This document shows, in pieces, positions 22,159-33,800 of a stretch of DNA of 64,000 nucleotides. How positions within the stretch are numbered: position 1 is the first letter of the stretch; the number at the start of each line of letters is the position of its first letter. This stretch comes from Chrysopilus asiliformis. Its lineage: Eukaryota; Arthropoda; Insecta; Diptera; Rhagionidae. Position numbers and translations under genes: made by a program. The stretch lies in NCBI GenBank assembly GCA_964034945.1, contig OZ035961.1:63974744-64038743 (forward strand), given 5' to 3'. The notes beneath the pieces are model-generated. The model was not told where the DNA came from. It saw nothing but the letters and a program-made list of their open reading frames with translations, and did not search any database.

Positions 22159-22674
22159 GGGTGATTACATTTGCCAGAAATTGTTTACATTAACACCATT
22201 ATAGTGTTTACATTTGGACATGAGGTTACAAATGAGGGGGTAAATGTAAACAGACAATAATTTTTTACAGTTTGTTTATAGCCAACAATTAACATATATA
22301 ACCTATCTCAAGTAACTATATTGTTCGTATATTAAGCTAAAACATACATCCTTCTTTTAAAAATCCCTTCAAAATATAATTCTTTTCCCTCTTAGGAAAA
22401 CTGAAATCACACTAAAAAGAAGCACTCACTTTGACCGCTCATACACAACGAACCCTCTCTTAGATATATTGTGGCACGTGTCCGCAGTGAGATAAAGGAT
22501 CAATTTTTAATATATTGTCTAGATAAGCTAAGAAGGAATAGCAGTTTGGGGACAACCGATAGTGTTTACAATTACCCCTGTTTACATTTACCCACTTTGA
22601 CCCTAACCAAAATTCAAGAAGTATCCACGTCAAAAAAAAACGGTCGACCCACAAGTAAAAAAAGTTCCTATTTA

Positions 22675-24055
22675 ATCTCTCATTAAAATAAAACACTTTC
22701 CCTAACACGTGGAAGATCTCACATGTAATACCTTTACTTAAATCAGGGAGAACGAATTTTATTGATGATTATCGATGTAATAGACAAATTATCTGCAATC
22801 CCAAACCTATTCGAATACTTTTTTTATAGTTTCATACTGAGGTTGGGGGAAGACCCTTTGATGCCAAAGCATAGCTCGGAATGGTCGGAAGAACGAAAGA
22901 AGATGTCGGTTTATGTTTTCCTTGAACTTCTGCAAGTTATAGTCCAGGGGGAACACATTAGATGGTAGATCGTTCCAGTCTTGTTGTTCGCGGAATGAAG
23001 TAACTCCTAAACTTTACTGTACGAAAACGGGGAGGCTCAAGGAAGAAGTCGTGCGCACGCGCAGCTGTACGAGAGGGTCTACGGAAAACATACCGTGGAG
23101 GAATAAATTGGGAGATTTCGGTGGAACATTTCCCATGGAAATATCTATAGAATATGCTGAGTATCCCAACGATAGACGTTAATAAACCTGACGATGCTCG
23201 AGAGACGGTAATAAACCTGTCAAAGACTTGCCTCCAATAAGTCGGATTGGACGTTTTTGAATTCGGTCCAGCAGTTGCAGCACAGTTTTTGGGGCTCCAG
23301 TGCGAATTGTACTCAAGTCTCGGTCGAATATAGATCTTGTAGATGTTGAGCATGTCGATTGGTGTGAAATATTTTTTGCAGCGTCCCAGAAAGCCTAGGC
23401 ACTGTGATGCCTCCTTTGCAATATTGAAATGATGCAGCAATGGCGTTCGATTCTGCAGGTGAGCTGAAATGGTAGGAGGCGTCAAGGAAGCTGTCATCTG
23501 CGAAACAGTATAGCGGATTGAGAGTTAGAGACAGTAGATCATTGATAAATATTAAGAAAAGCGTAGGAGCTAGAACTGAGCCTTGAGAGACACCAGAGTT
23601 AATTTTGAAGAAATCAAATTTGAATCCACCAAATTGTGAGAATTCATATATTTCTCTTATGCAAAGTTTTTGAATTCAAAATGGATTTATCCAATATACA
23701 CTGATTTTTCCAAGGCTTCTTACGAACTCGACCAGAAACTTTTGTTTTTAAATTACGTGCATTTGGCTTTCCTGAGAACATAATACTGTGTATTTCTTCT
23801 TATCTTACTGGACGGTCGCAACATGTGCAGTTTAGATCTGTAATATCGGACGTAATATTAGTGTCATTGGGTGTTCCATTTCGTGTTTTACTGTCGTATT
23901 TTAAGGTATGCTGACGATTTCAAATTTTTTAAATCCATAGACAATACTATTTGGCCTTAATTATTTTTTACGTGGTGCAATAAAAACTTTCTAGTTCTTA
24001 ATTTAAGCAAATGTAATGTTATAACTTATTTGCGTTGTTCTAATTTATTTAATAC
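22675..24055 (+). pseudogene. LINE reverse transcriptase, plus strand, split
   Basis: Two parts of one decayed RT: fingers at 22690-22840 (HVIPLLKSGRTNFIDDYR) and palm at 23655-24055 (YTDFSKASYELDQKLLF, TGRSQHVQFRSVISDV, then a degraded catalytic ADDFKFF). The parts read in order and are separated by a minus-strand LINE fragment, so that fragment probably inserted into it. Several stops and shifts. Confidence 0.6.
22841..23645 (-). pseudogene. LINE reverse transcriptase, minus strand
   Basis: From 23643 downwards: SGVSQGSVLAPTLFLIFIND, the catalytic FADD (about 23500), then thumb sequence HFNIAKEASQCLGFLGRCKK and IYIRPRLEYNSHW (about 23400-23300), followed by a frame change and a C-terminal region ending near 22958 (WNDLPS-type motif). 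Jockey/CR1-like, 5'-truncated and frameshifted. Its catalytic part is also in the second unit of the tandem duplication (26076-26278). Confidence 0.72.
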
Positions 24056-24879
24056 TAGCAGACCCTTCGTTGGCAACTAAAAGTTTTTTGTATAAATTTT
24101 AGAATGCCAAAAAACCATAAATAACTTAAAAACATTTCGGAAAAAACGTTATCCTTACAGGACCTTCCGTTTCGAATTTTGAAATTCCAACACCGGATTA
24201 GTGATCAGAAACCCCAAAAACCTCATAATGCCAATTATCCCGGGGAAAAATGGGAAAAAGGATATTTGTGTTATGCTTTCAGGACCTTCCATTTAGAATT
24301 TTAAAAAACCGGAAACCCACTTATGCCGATTTTCTCGGGAAAAACGGGAAAAAGGATATTTGAGTTATCTTTACAGGACCTTGCGTTTCGAATTTTGAAA
24401 AAATTCGTTACCCAAAAGCCCTATAATGCCAATTTTTCTGGGGAAAAAAGGAAAAAAGGATATTTGCGTTATCCTTACAGGACCTTCCGTTTCGAATTTT
24501 GAAATTCCAACACCGGATTCGTGATCAGCAACCCCAAAAGCCCTATAATGCCAATTTTTCTGGGGAAAAATGGAAAAAAGAATATTTGCGTTATCCTTAC
24601 AGGACCTTCCGTTTCGAATTTTGAATATCTAACACCGGATTCGTGATCAGCGACCCCAAAAACACCATAATGCTAATTTTTCCGGGGAAGAATGGGAAAA
24701 AGGGTATTTTCGTTATCCTTGCAGGACCTTCTGTTTTAAATTTTGAAAATCTAACATAGCTAAAAACCTGCTCCTGGCAACACAGATCATTTTGAAAAAA
24801 ACCGCGTAAAAATCGGTCCAGTAGTTTTTGAGTTTTATAATCTCAAACAAACAGACAAACAAACATCCATTTTTATATA
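24056..24879 (+). repeat. Dispersed repeat with internal ~122-bp minisatellite
   Basis: Opens ACTAGCAGACCCTTCGTTGG and closes ACAGACAAACAAACATCC-ATTTTTATATA. Inside are five or six imperfect units carrying TTATCCTTACAGGACCTTCC and GATCAGCAACCCCAAAA. A related repeat lies at 44430-45060. The 3' tail was split by the Tigger element. Confidence 0.75.
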
Positions 24880-26075
24880 CAGTGGAATCCGCTTATAACG
24901 ACACCGGTTATAACGACATACCGGCTTTAACGACGCATTTCTTAGGTCCCGGCCAGAGCCCATAAGACTCTGTGCGTTTTGGTATTGGTTATAACGACAC
25001 CGGATATAACGACATATCGGCTTTAACGACCCCTTTTTCTACGAAAACAGAAAAAAATATCGTTTATAACGACCGAAACTTAAGATCTCATAGAAAAAAA
25101 TCAAAACTTGGTAGATTAAGTTTTTAACAAATGTTCTAAATTGGCCGCCATGTCAGATACCCTAGTTTTTGCCCAATTTGCAAACTTGTTGCACTTCTAA
25201 ACGTCATTTGCTTAATTCATTAAATGAAAGTTGGAACTTTTCGGGAATTCCCCTAATCAGTTCTGTCAAAGTTTTGTGCATCTACGTTGTGTTAATTCAG
25301 TTTATTTCGTAGTTTATACTGTGAATTTCACAATGAATCCTAAAAGGCGACAATTTAGTATCGAGGAAAAAGATGAAGAAGATACTACTGGTAAATAATG
25401 TTTTATGCATCACAATTATAGCATTCAGCACCGAGACAATTTTAAGGAACCGGGTTTCGGTGCTAGAATCTTCGAGAACCGGGTACCCGGTTCTGGAACC
25501 GGTGCTGAAAATGTAAAAAAAAAAAATAAGAAATTACCAAAAAAAAAATAAGAAATTACCAAAAAAAAAAATAAGAAATTACCAAAAAAAAAATAAGAAA
25601 TTACAAAATTTTTGCGTTGGAAGCGTACATCCGAAAATTACAGTTGAAAAATTCACCTTTTGAATTACTCTGTGGCATTATAAGAAAACATCATATTTGA
25701 TTTTTTTCATCGAGTGTATGACAAAACCAATTTCTATAGTGTAGTGCTTACTCTAGTGGAAGTTAATGAGGAAAATTCTTATTTTCCATTCTATATAATA
25801 GTTGTTCCCTGCCTATACATAAAAAAAACCATTTTAACTTTACAGGAAATTTAATACTTTCTGTGAGCGCATATAAATCTATTATATTGTCGTTGTTTTA
25901 AAGAGACTTTGTAAAGAAAATATGGTGAAACCAAAGGGTATATTAACTTTGCCTTACCGTTTGTAACGCCAAGATCCCGTCATCACACACAAAAATGAAT
26001 TACACCAGTGTGTTTAGAATGATAAAAAAATTGAATTTTGCATGTCCGTCCGTCTGTCTGTCCGTCTGTCTATCC
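24880..26075 (+). mobile_element. Truncated duplicate of Tigger + hAT + HINE left parts
   Basis: Duplicated copies of the Tigger left end (24880-25416), hAT left part (25417-25920) and first 155 bp of a HINE (25921-26075), cut at the duplication junction. Includes CAGTGGAATCCGCTTATAAC and four AAGAAATTACCAAAAAAAA units (25520-25605). Confidence 0.9.
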
Positions 26076-26287
26076 GCGTTCGATTCTGCAGGTGAGCTGA
26101 AATGGTAGGAGGCGTCAAGGAAGCTGTCATCTGCGAAACAGTATAGCGGATTGAGAGTTAGAGACAGTAGATCATTGATAAATATTAAGAAAAGCGTAGG
26201 AGCTAGAACTGAGCCTTGAGAGACACCAGAGTTAATTTTGAAGAAATCAAATTTGAATCCACCAAATTGTGAGAATTCATATATTTC

Positions 26288-26690
26288 TCTTATGCAAAGT
26301 TTTTGAATTCAAAATGGATTTATCCAATATACACTGATTTTTCCAAGGCTTCTTACGAACTCGACCAGAAACTTTTGTTTTTAAATTACGTGCATTTGGC
26401 TTTCCTGAGAACATAATACTGTGTATTTCTTCTTATCTTACTGGACGGTCGCAACATGTGCAGTTTAGATCTGTAATATCGGACGTAATATTAGTGTCAT
26501 TGGGTGTTCCATTTCGTGTTTTACTGTCGTATTTTAAGGTATGCTGACGATTTCAAATTTTTTAAATCCATTGACAATACTATTTGGCCTTAATTATTTT
26601 TTACGTGGTGCAATAAAAACTTTCTAGTTCTTAATTTAAGCAAATGTAATGTTATAACTTATTTGCGTTGTTCTAATTTATTTAATACTA
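26288..26690 (+). pseudogene. Duplicate of the plus-strand LINE palm fragment
   Basis: Copy of 23655-24055 produced by the tandem duplication; carries the A-to-T difference at 26572. Confidence 0.6.
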
Positions 26691-27512
26691 GCAGACCCTT
26701 CGTTGGCAACTAAAAGTTTTTTGTATAAATTTTAGAATGCCAAAAAACCATAAATAACTTAAAAACATTTCGGAAAAAACGTTATCCTTACAGGACCTTC
26801 CGTTTCGAATTTTGAAATTCCAACACCGGATTAGTGATCAGAAACCCCAAAAACCTCATAATGCCAATTATCCCGGGGAAAAATGGGAAAAAGGATATTT
26901 GTGTTATGCTTTCAGGACCTTCCATTTAGAATTTTAAAAAACCGGAAACCCACTTATGCCGATTTTCTCGGGAAAAACGGGAAAAAGGATATTTGAGTTA
27001 TCTTTACAGGACCTTGCGTTTCGAATTTTGAAAAAATTCGTTACCCAAAAGCCCTATAATGCCAATTTTTCTGGGGAAAAAAGGAAAAAAGGATATTTGC
27101 GTTATCCTTACAGGACCTTCCGTTTCGAATTTTGAAATTCCAACACCGGATTCGTGATCAGCAACCCCAAAAGCCCTATAATGCCAATTTTTCTGGGGAA
27201 AAATGGAAAAAAGAATATTTGCGTTATCCTTACAGGACCTTCCGTTTCGAATTTTGAATATCTAACACCGGATTCGTGATCAGCGACCCCAAAAACACCA
27301 TAATGCTAATTTTTCCGGGGAAGAATGGGAAAAAGGGTATTTTCGTTATCCTTGCAGGACCTTCTGTTTTAAATTTTGAAAATCTAACATAGCTAAAAAC
27401 CTGCTCCTGGCAACACAGATCATTTTGAAAAAAACCGCGTAAAAATCGGTCCAGTAGTTTTTGAGTTTTATAATCTCAAACAAACAGACAAACAAACATC
27501 CATTTTTATATA
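26689..27512 (+). repeat. Duplicate of the minisatellite-bearing repeat
   Basis: Copy of 24056-24879. Its ATTTTTATATA tail resumes at 29806 as TATAGATATAGATTG after the Tigger insertion. Confidence 0.75.
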
Positions 27513-28049
27513 CAGTGGAATCCGCTTATAACGACACCGGTTATAACGACATACCGGCTTTAACGACGCATTTCTTAGGTCCCGGCCAGAGCCCATAAGA
27601 CTCTGTGCGTTTTGGTATTGGTTATAACGACACCGGATATAACGACATATCGGCTTTAACGACCCCTTTTTCTACGAAAACAGAAAAAAATATCGTTTAT
27701 AACGACCGAAACTTAAGATCTCATAGAAAAAAATCAAAACTTGGTAGATTAAGTTTTTAACAAATGTTCTAAATTGGCCGCCATGTCAGATACCCTAGTT
27801 TTTGCCCAATTTGCAAACTTGTTGCACTTCTAAACGTCATTTGCTTAATTCATTAAATGAAAGTTGGAACTTTTCGGGAATTCCCCTAATCAGTTCTGTC
27901 AAAGTTTTGTGCATCTACGTTGTGTTAATTCAGTTTATTTCGTAGTTTATACTGTGAATTTCACAATGAATCCTAAAAGGCGACAATTTAGTATCGAGGA
28001 AAAAGATGAAGAAGATACTACTGGTAAATAATGTTTTATGCATCACAAT

Positions 28050-29399
28050 TATAGCATTCAGCACCGAGACAATTTTAAGGAACCGGGTTTCGGTGCTAGA
28101 ATCTTCGAGAACCGGGTACCCGGTTCTGGAACCGGTGCTGAAAATGTAAAAAAAAAAAATAAGAAATTACCAAAAAAAAAATAAGAAATTACCAAAAAAA
28201 AAAATAAGAAATTACCAAAAAAAAAATAAGAAATTACAAAATTTTTGCGTTGGAAGCGTACATCCGAAAATTACAGTTGAAAAATTCACCTTTTGAATTA
28301 CTCTGTGGCATTATAAGAAAACATCATATTTGATTTTTTTCATCGAGTGTATGACAAAACCAATTTCTATAGTGTAGTGCTTACTCTAGTGGAAGTTAAT
28401 GAGGAAAATTCTTATTTTCCATTCTATATAATAGTTGTTCCCTGCCTATACATAAAAAAAACCATTTTAACTTTACAGGAAATTTAATACTTTCTGTGAG
28501 CGCATATAAATCTATTATATTGTCGTTGTTTTAAAGAGACTTTGTAAAGAAAATATGGTGAAACCAAAGGGTATATTAACTTTGCCTTACCGTTTGTAAC
28601 GCCAAGATCCCGTCATCACACACAAAAATGAATTACACCAGTGTGTTTAGAATGATAAAAAAATTGAATTTTGCATGTCCGTCCGTCTGTCTGTCCGTCT
28701 GTCTATCCGTCTGTCCGTCTGTCCGTCTGTCTGTCCGTCTGTCCGTCTGTCCGTCTGTCTGTCCGTCTGTCTGTGGCGCGGATTGCGGGCGCACGGATTG
28801 AGCTAGAGGCTTGAAATTTTGCGCAGATCTGTTTTTCGTAAAATGCGAGGCTAAGTTCGTTCATGGGCAAAAATGGACCATTAGGGGGGGTACCCCCCAT
28901 ACGAACGAAAATGTTTTTCGCGAATATCTCAAAAACTGTGCATCCTATCAAAAAAGTGCAAGAACAAAAGTTGTTTAGGATATGATTCTACATAAAACTC
29001 CCATACATCAAAATTCTATTGGAAGAAGTTTTAAAAAATCTTATAGGAAAGTTTGACTTCAAATTGGAATTTTGGTACAACTGTTCGAATTTTGATACGA
29101 ATATCATCATACGGGTCTCCAATGATTGCCAGATTGGCAATTATAGCTTTTGTTATGTTTTTGCATTAATCTTTTAATTTACAGTTATTATTAACAGAAA
29201 TATGTACTTACAAATATGTATTTCGTATATATTCAGCAGCGAACGAACAGTATTTTGATATTTTAGCAAGTAAGAAATTGCTTGCTTTCAGCACCGAAAA
29301 CCGGGTAATTTTACCCAATTCAAACCCGGTTTTCGGTTCCAGAAAATGGCCGGGATTCCCGGGTACCCGGGTTTCGGGTACCCGGGATTGAATGCTCTA
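28050..29399. mobile_element. hAT-type element inside Tigger
   Basis: Ends TATAGCATTCAGCACCG and (reversed) TAGAGCATTCAATCCCGGG, with an 8-bp duplication ATCACAAT at 28042-28049 and 29400-29407. Rich in CCGGGTACCCGG palindromes near both ends. No transposase. Contains a HINE. Confidence 0.85.
28554..29160 (+). mobile_element. HINE, nested in the hAT
   Basis: Lacks only the first ~11 bp (TTTTTATACCC). Microsatellite 28679-28772; hairpin and TTATGTTT intact at the right. Confidence 0.9.
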
Positions 29400-29880
29400 A
29401 TCACAATACATAATCTTAAAATCGGGTGAAAATTTCAGAAACAGGTAGTGTAATACCTTCAGTCAATGAAGCACTTCGGGCTATTACGACATTGAATTCA
29501 TTCCTATTATTCAATAACATTTTTGATGAGATTTCAAAAGAAGCTGTGCTAAGAATTGAAAAGAAAATTGAAAAGGAGTTCTTGCACCAAAAATCCAAAT
29601 AAACACAAATTACTCAATATCTGCAGAAAAATTAAATAAATTTAATTTTTTAATGTACGGACGATTTGCAATAAAAATTTTGTTTTTTAGAACTTCACAC
29701 ATGTATTTTAAAACCTTTAAAACTATGAATCGGTTATAACGAACAACCGGATAAAACGACCAGATTTGTTGGTCCCTTGGAGGTCGTTATAACCGGATTC
29801 CACTGTATATAGATATAGATTGATTATAAGTTTAACTCAACCTTATTGACAAGAGCCGATTTCGTTGGAGTGATACTATA

Positions 29881-30335
29881 GCTGCTCTTTTTTAATGATC
29901 CGGATAACAGATCCATATGGATCATTAAAAAAACGAAGGCGAGTTTATTGTGGGTTTAAATTGGTTTTTGTGCTATGTTGAAACAAGCCGTGGCATCATA
30001 GTAGTAACCCATATGTTGTGGCAATAACTTTTAAAATCGCAAAATTCCTCAAAACCCATGTCATTACCAGCTAGAATAGGTATAGTTATTTTCCTCGCCA
30101 CTAGTATTTTTCCCCGTTTTAGGGTAATAGCCTTCATGCGATGGAAATAGTACTCAAATATCCATACACCTATGAAACCGCAAGACGCCAGCTGAGACAC
30201 GCACCAAGGGAAATTTTTAATTTCCCATTAACTCAGAAAGCAAATCAGATCATGATCCCGATAAGACTTGGGTTACGAATTTGTATGAGAGTTAATCCGG
30301 ATCTCTGATCGGATCATTAAAAAAAACAGCTTGTA
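29881..30335. mobile_element. Candidate MITE
   Basis: AGCTGCTCTTTTTTAATGAT at the left is matched imperfectly in inverted form by ATCATTAAAAAAAACAGCTT at the right, with GATC blocks beside both. No clear target duplication. Confidence 0.5.
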
Positions 30336-30339
30336 TAAT

Positions 30340-30535
30340 GCATATCCTCAAATATGGATGTGTTGTTTGGTCTACTATGTGTGTTACACATATTGCTAGA
30401 CATGAACGTATTCAAAAATGATTTCGAAAATTTGCTTTACGCAAGTTACCATGGCTTGACGTATGGAATTTAGCCTCATACGAGCAAAGACTGTCACTGT
30501 TGAGGTTGGCAGCTCTGTCGAAGAGCGATAACAAA
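30340..30535 (+). pseudogene. LINE RT C-terminal fragment
   Basis: Plus-strand translation gives KYGCVVWSTMCVTHIARHER followed by a stop and FRKFALRKLPWLDVWNLASY, the thumb/C-terminal signature of Jockey-like RTs (ILEYgcVVW ... RIQ..F.r.aLR.LpW). It lies just beyond the visible 3' side of the host gene. Confidence 0.6.
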
Positions 30536-30804
30536 AATATAAATTTTTTTTTTTTTTGAAAAGTGACAAAAGGACAACGGTATTAGTTTTATTTTACTAT
30601 TTCTCCTTTAGTTTACCATTATGCATTTATAAGAGAAAAATGTAAAAGAAAATTTTCTACCAAACAGACTCTGTTCGTTAAATGTTGTACACTTTTCCAT
30701 GTACTGAAGTTTTGGTTTCATGTTGCTTATAATATAAGATATTCATGCCAAATTAAACCTCTTGTTACTTTTTCTTATTCGAATTCAAAACAATATATAC
30801 TTAC
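30536..30804. other. Host-gene intron start or 3' flank
   Basis: AT-rich, no ORF. On the minus strand it begins GTAAGTATATATTG and so reads as the start of an intron. AATAAA-like motifs on the minus strand near 30585 leave a 3' UTR possible. Confidence 0.4.
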
Positions 30805-33800
30805 ACTGATTGTCGTGGCGAAGTTGATTTCCTAACAGTTAATACCTGCATGGAAGTGCTTGCAATCTGTGTCACTGATTGTACGTTTTGATGTTGAAGT
30901 ACTGATCCTTGCACATGTGCATGGGTAGTAGGGGTACCAATGAGCTGTGGTGTCGTGTGTTGAAGTATCGAGGAAGTTTGGAGTGGTACCGGGCTTCGTG
31001 CGACTTGTTTATAAATCACTTTATTGGTATTAACCATAGTTTGTATGCCGTTATCATTTGACTTCTGAACAATGCCTTTATGTTGTACTTGCATGCATTG
31101 TTGCTGCTGCTGTAAAATATGTAATTGTTGTTGCTGCCCGGGGTGACACTTCATTGGCGGTTGCTGAGCTGTATCAGGTCGCATTGGTGTCACTTTTTGA
31201 GTACAGCGGACCTTTTTAATAAGATCAGTGTTGGGCGGTGTGCTTGGTGTTGCTGGGGTCTGAGACTGAAGTGATCTATTATCAATGTTGGGCTTATTAG
31301 ATGCAAGATGATCACTCTTTTTGGGTATTAAAACCTGAAGTCCGACTGCTCTAGTTATTTTTACTGGCATAACAAATTGTTGATTCTTTGCTTCGAGATC
31401 TTTAAGTACGCGATTGTGTACCATTTCTAAATCGCGGAATTGTTTTGATATTTCAGCAATTTTAGTTCGATGTGTAGTAATTATTTTTTCTTGTTTATCA
31501 AATAATTCACGCATTTCACTAAATTCACTTTTATGGACTATTACTTCAACAATTTTTTGCAAAACTAATTCCTCCAAATCGGCCTTTGTCATTTTGCTAA
31601 TAGATTTTTTAAATCGCTTCAAAAAATCTAAATTGAGGTCATTTTTTTTGGCTGGCTGAGGAACTGGTTTAAGATTATCATTAAAAGATAATTTTCCCGT
31701 TTTTTCATCTAACTTTATATGACTATCACTTTCTTCATTGTTCAATTTGTCATTGATACCAATTATAAAGACTTTGGCTTTTTTCGATTCTTGTGATACA
31801 CTATCTGGACTACAAGACCGTTTTAGAGAATTGCTTGTAATGTCTTTTTTCTCATCAATAAGAACCACGTCGTCATCATCTATTACGTCTTTGTTATCGT
31901 CATTTGAGACTTGCACTACATCGTAATTTGTTTTTTTCTTTTTCTGCGGTGGTTCAGTAGAATTGTCAGCATCGGTATCGTCCAAAATACTCGCACTTTC
32001 GATTATTTTATTTTTGCTTTGGGATTCATTAAATCCTTCATGAGACAATGAATTTTCGGGAGTAGTTGTTTGCTTCAGTAAATTATTTTCTTCTTCGACT
32101 GTTGTCACAGCACTACTGAGTGTATCATCAGTAAACTTGTCTTGTGCGTTATCTGAATTATCAGGAACTAGTTGTTCCATCATTTTTTTTTCTTCTAGAT
32201 CAAGTTTGGCAAGAGACTTTTTATCCAATTCATTATCAATTTCAAAGTTCGAATTAATTTTTCCTATCTTCTCGGAAATATCCGAGGTTTTAACATCTTT
32301 TAGAATAACATTATCATCACTATCAATAGGTTTTTTTTCCTTTGGAACTTCATTCCTCTGATCTACTTTAGAAGCAGTAGCAGAAAGTTTTATATGTTTT
32401 TCGGAACTTTCTGTCTCCTCAGCGTTAACAATTTTTACCGAATCTTCTGCATTTTCTTTGTTACTTTCATCTTCATCCAACAGAACAACATCGTCGTCAT
32501 TATATATCTTGAGGTCAGGCTTTTGGCTTTCAGTTTCTAAGAACTTCACTGGATCTTTAACCGTTTTAAGTTTAAAATCACCCTTTTCTGTGTCGGTTAG
32601 ATCATCTACAAGCTTGACATCATAATTATAACTATCTATTAATTTTGCTTCATTTTCAGGTAGTTTTTGATTTTTTGGCTCTTCTAAAATGGTGCATATT
32701 TTAACACAATTTTTTGATTTAATTCCTTCAGTTACATTTTCTTCATCATGCTTTTCTGCTTCATCTAACACAACAACATCATTATCGTCTTCTTCTAAAA
32801 TCGCTATTCCAATTTTAATTTGCTTTTCAGACGTTTGACCGATTTGTTCATTATGTTTGTCACATTTTTCAGTTATTTCGCCGTCCACAGTCAAAGAATC
32901 ATTTAAGATATTCTCTCCTGATTTTGACGCCTCCAAGTCCGGTACTGCTGGACTATCCAATGAAATTACATCACAATTTATGTCGGAGAGCTTATGATCT
33001 GCTTCAAATTTTCCTTTTATTTCTAAGTTTTCGTTAACCTCTAATATTAATTCAACATTATTTTGTGGTGCGCCTTGGGCACTCTGGTCGATAGATCTAA
33101 TATCATCAATATCGGGTAATTCTAATAGATCCACTTTATGATCTTTTTTTGGACTGAATTCATATTTCTTAAATCCATCAATATTTCCTGTTTTACAATC
33201 TAATTTATTGTTGCCATCAGTTTTTTCTTCAAAATAGCGTATATCTTCTTCAGAATTGATAATGTCGTTTAGTTTTTTACACTGAACCTCCACAATTTTT
33301 TGATCGTTTGATGTCAACTGTTCTGTATGATCAACTTTTTTTTTTATTGTATTAATATCTTTGATCATGGCTGGCTCAACCTTTCTTAAAAGGGAACTTT
33401 GAGAATTTTCTTTAGCATAAATATTTACATGTTTTTCAGACACCTCATATCCTTCATTACATTCGTTATCAGGCATATCATTGTTGCCTGAAATTGATGA
33501 ACAACTATTTGGTTGTTCAGCTGCAAAACGATTTCCTCCATTGTTTACATTTTCAACATCACTTACAATGTTCTCTTTAGCAATACTCCCAAAACCGCTA
33601 AAAATGATTTCAGAGTTTTTTTCATCTGTAATAATATTATCATCTGTTTTGATCAATACTTTTTTTGCACTTTGTTTTTCCAAATCCGCTTGGTTTTCAG
33701 CACCTTTCTTGATCGCCTGGCTAAGACGTTCCTTTTCCTCATTAATCTCAGCCAAAAAGTTATCTTCAGCCTCATTCATCAAATCATCATGTAAGCTGTC

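Larger units (their letters stand above)
20661..22603. mobile_element. TA-flanked TIR element
   Basis: Ends GGGTCAAGGGGGGTTATTGT and (reversed) GGGTCAAAGTGGGTAAATGT; TA at 20659-20660 and 22604-22605. Motifs of the type GGTAAATGTAAAC recur inside. Host of two further nested elements and a HINE fragment. No transposase seen. Confidence 0.75.
20488..22650 (+). repeat. Interspersed repeat S, copy 2 (split)
   Basis: 20488-20660 and 22604-22650 rejoin colinearly with copy 1 (7504-7720) when the TIR element between them is removed. Confidence 0.65.
23443..26075. repeat. 2,633-bp tandem duplication, unit 1
   Basis: Starts GCGTTCGATTCTGCAGG within the minus-strand LINE and ends TCTATCC inside the GTCY tract of a HINE. 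One base differs from unit 2 by eye (23939 A, 26572 T). Junctions share at most 1-2 bp of homology. Confidence 0.96.
26076..28708. repeat. 2,633-bp tandem duplication, unit 2
   Basis: Second unit. Unlike unit 1 its right end continues into unique HINE, hAT and Tigger sequence, so this end belongs to the original locus and unit 1's right end is the new junction. Confidence 0.96.
27966..29602 (+). pseudogene. Tigger-like transposase remnant, two exon-like pieces
   Basis: Piece 1 (27966-28023) encodes MNPKRRQFSIEEKDEEDTT, like the start of Tigger/CENP-B transposases. Piece 2 (29439-29602) encodes SVIPSVNEALRAITTLNSFL ... EFLHQKSK, like their C-terminal tail. Piece 1 ends at a GTAAAT donor and piece 2 follows AAAATTTCAG, and the pieces share phase, so a short intron is possible. 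The DDE core is missing. The hAT element sits between the pieces, in the presumed intron. Confidence 0.5.
27513..29805 (+). mobile_element. Tigger/pogo-like element, internally deleted, carrying a hAT
   Basis: Ends CAGTGGAATCCGCTTATAAC and (reversed) CAGTGGAATCCGGTTATAAC, TA on both sides (27511-27512, 29806-29807). TATAACGAC sub-terminal repeats occur at both ends. Interrupted by the hAT at 28050-29399. Confidence 0.88.

Noticed and set aside
28554..29160. HINE family as cut-and-paste MITEs because of the inverted ACCCGTATGGTGA
   Set aside because: The inverted copies are sub-terminal at one end only, beyond them lies a hairpin plus TTATGTTT, and no target duplication is seen.
29973..30200. 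75-residue minus-strand ORF as a gene
   Set aside because: It lies within a candidate MITE, starts and ends without context, and matches no family.
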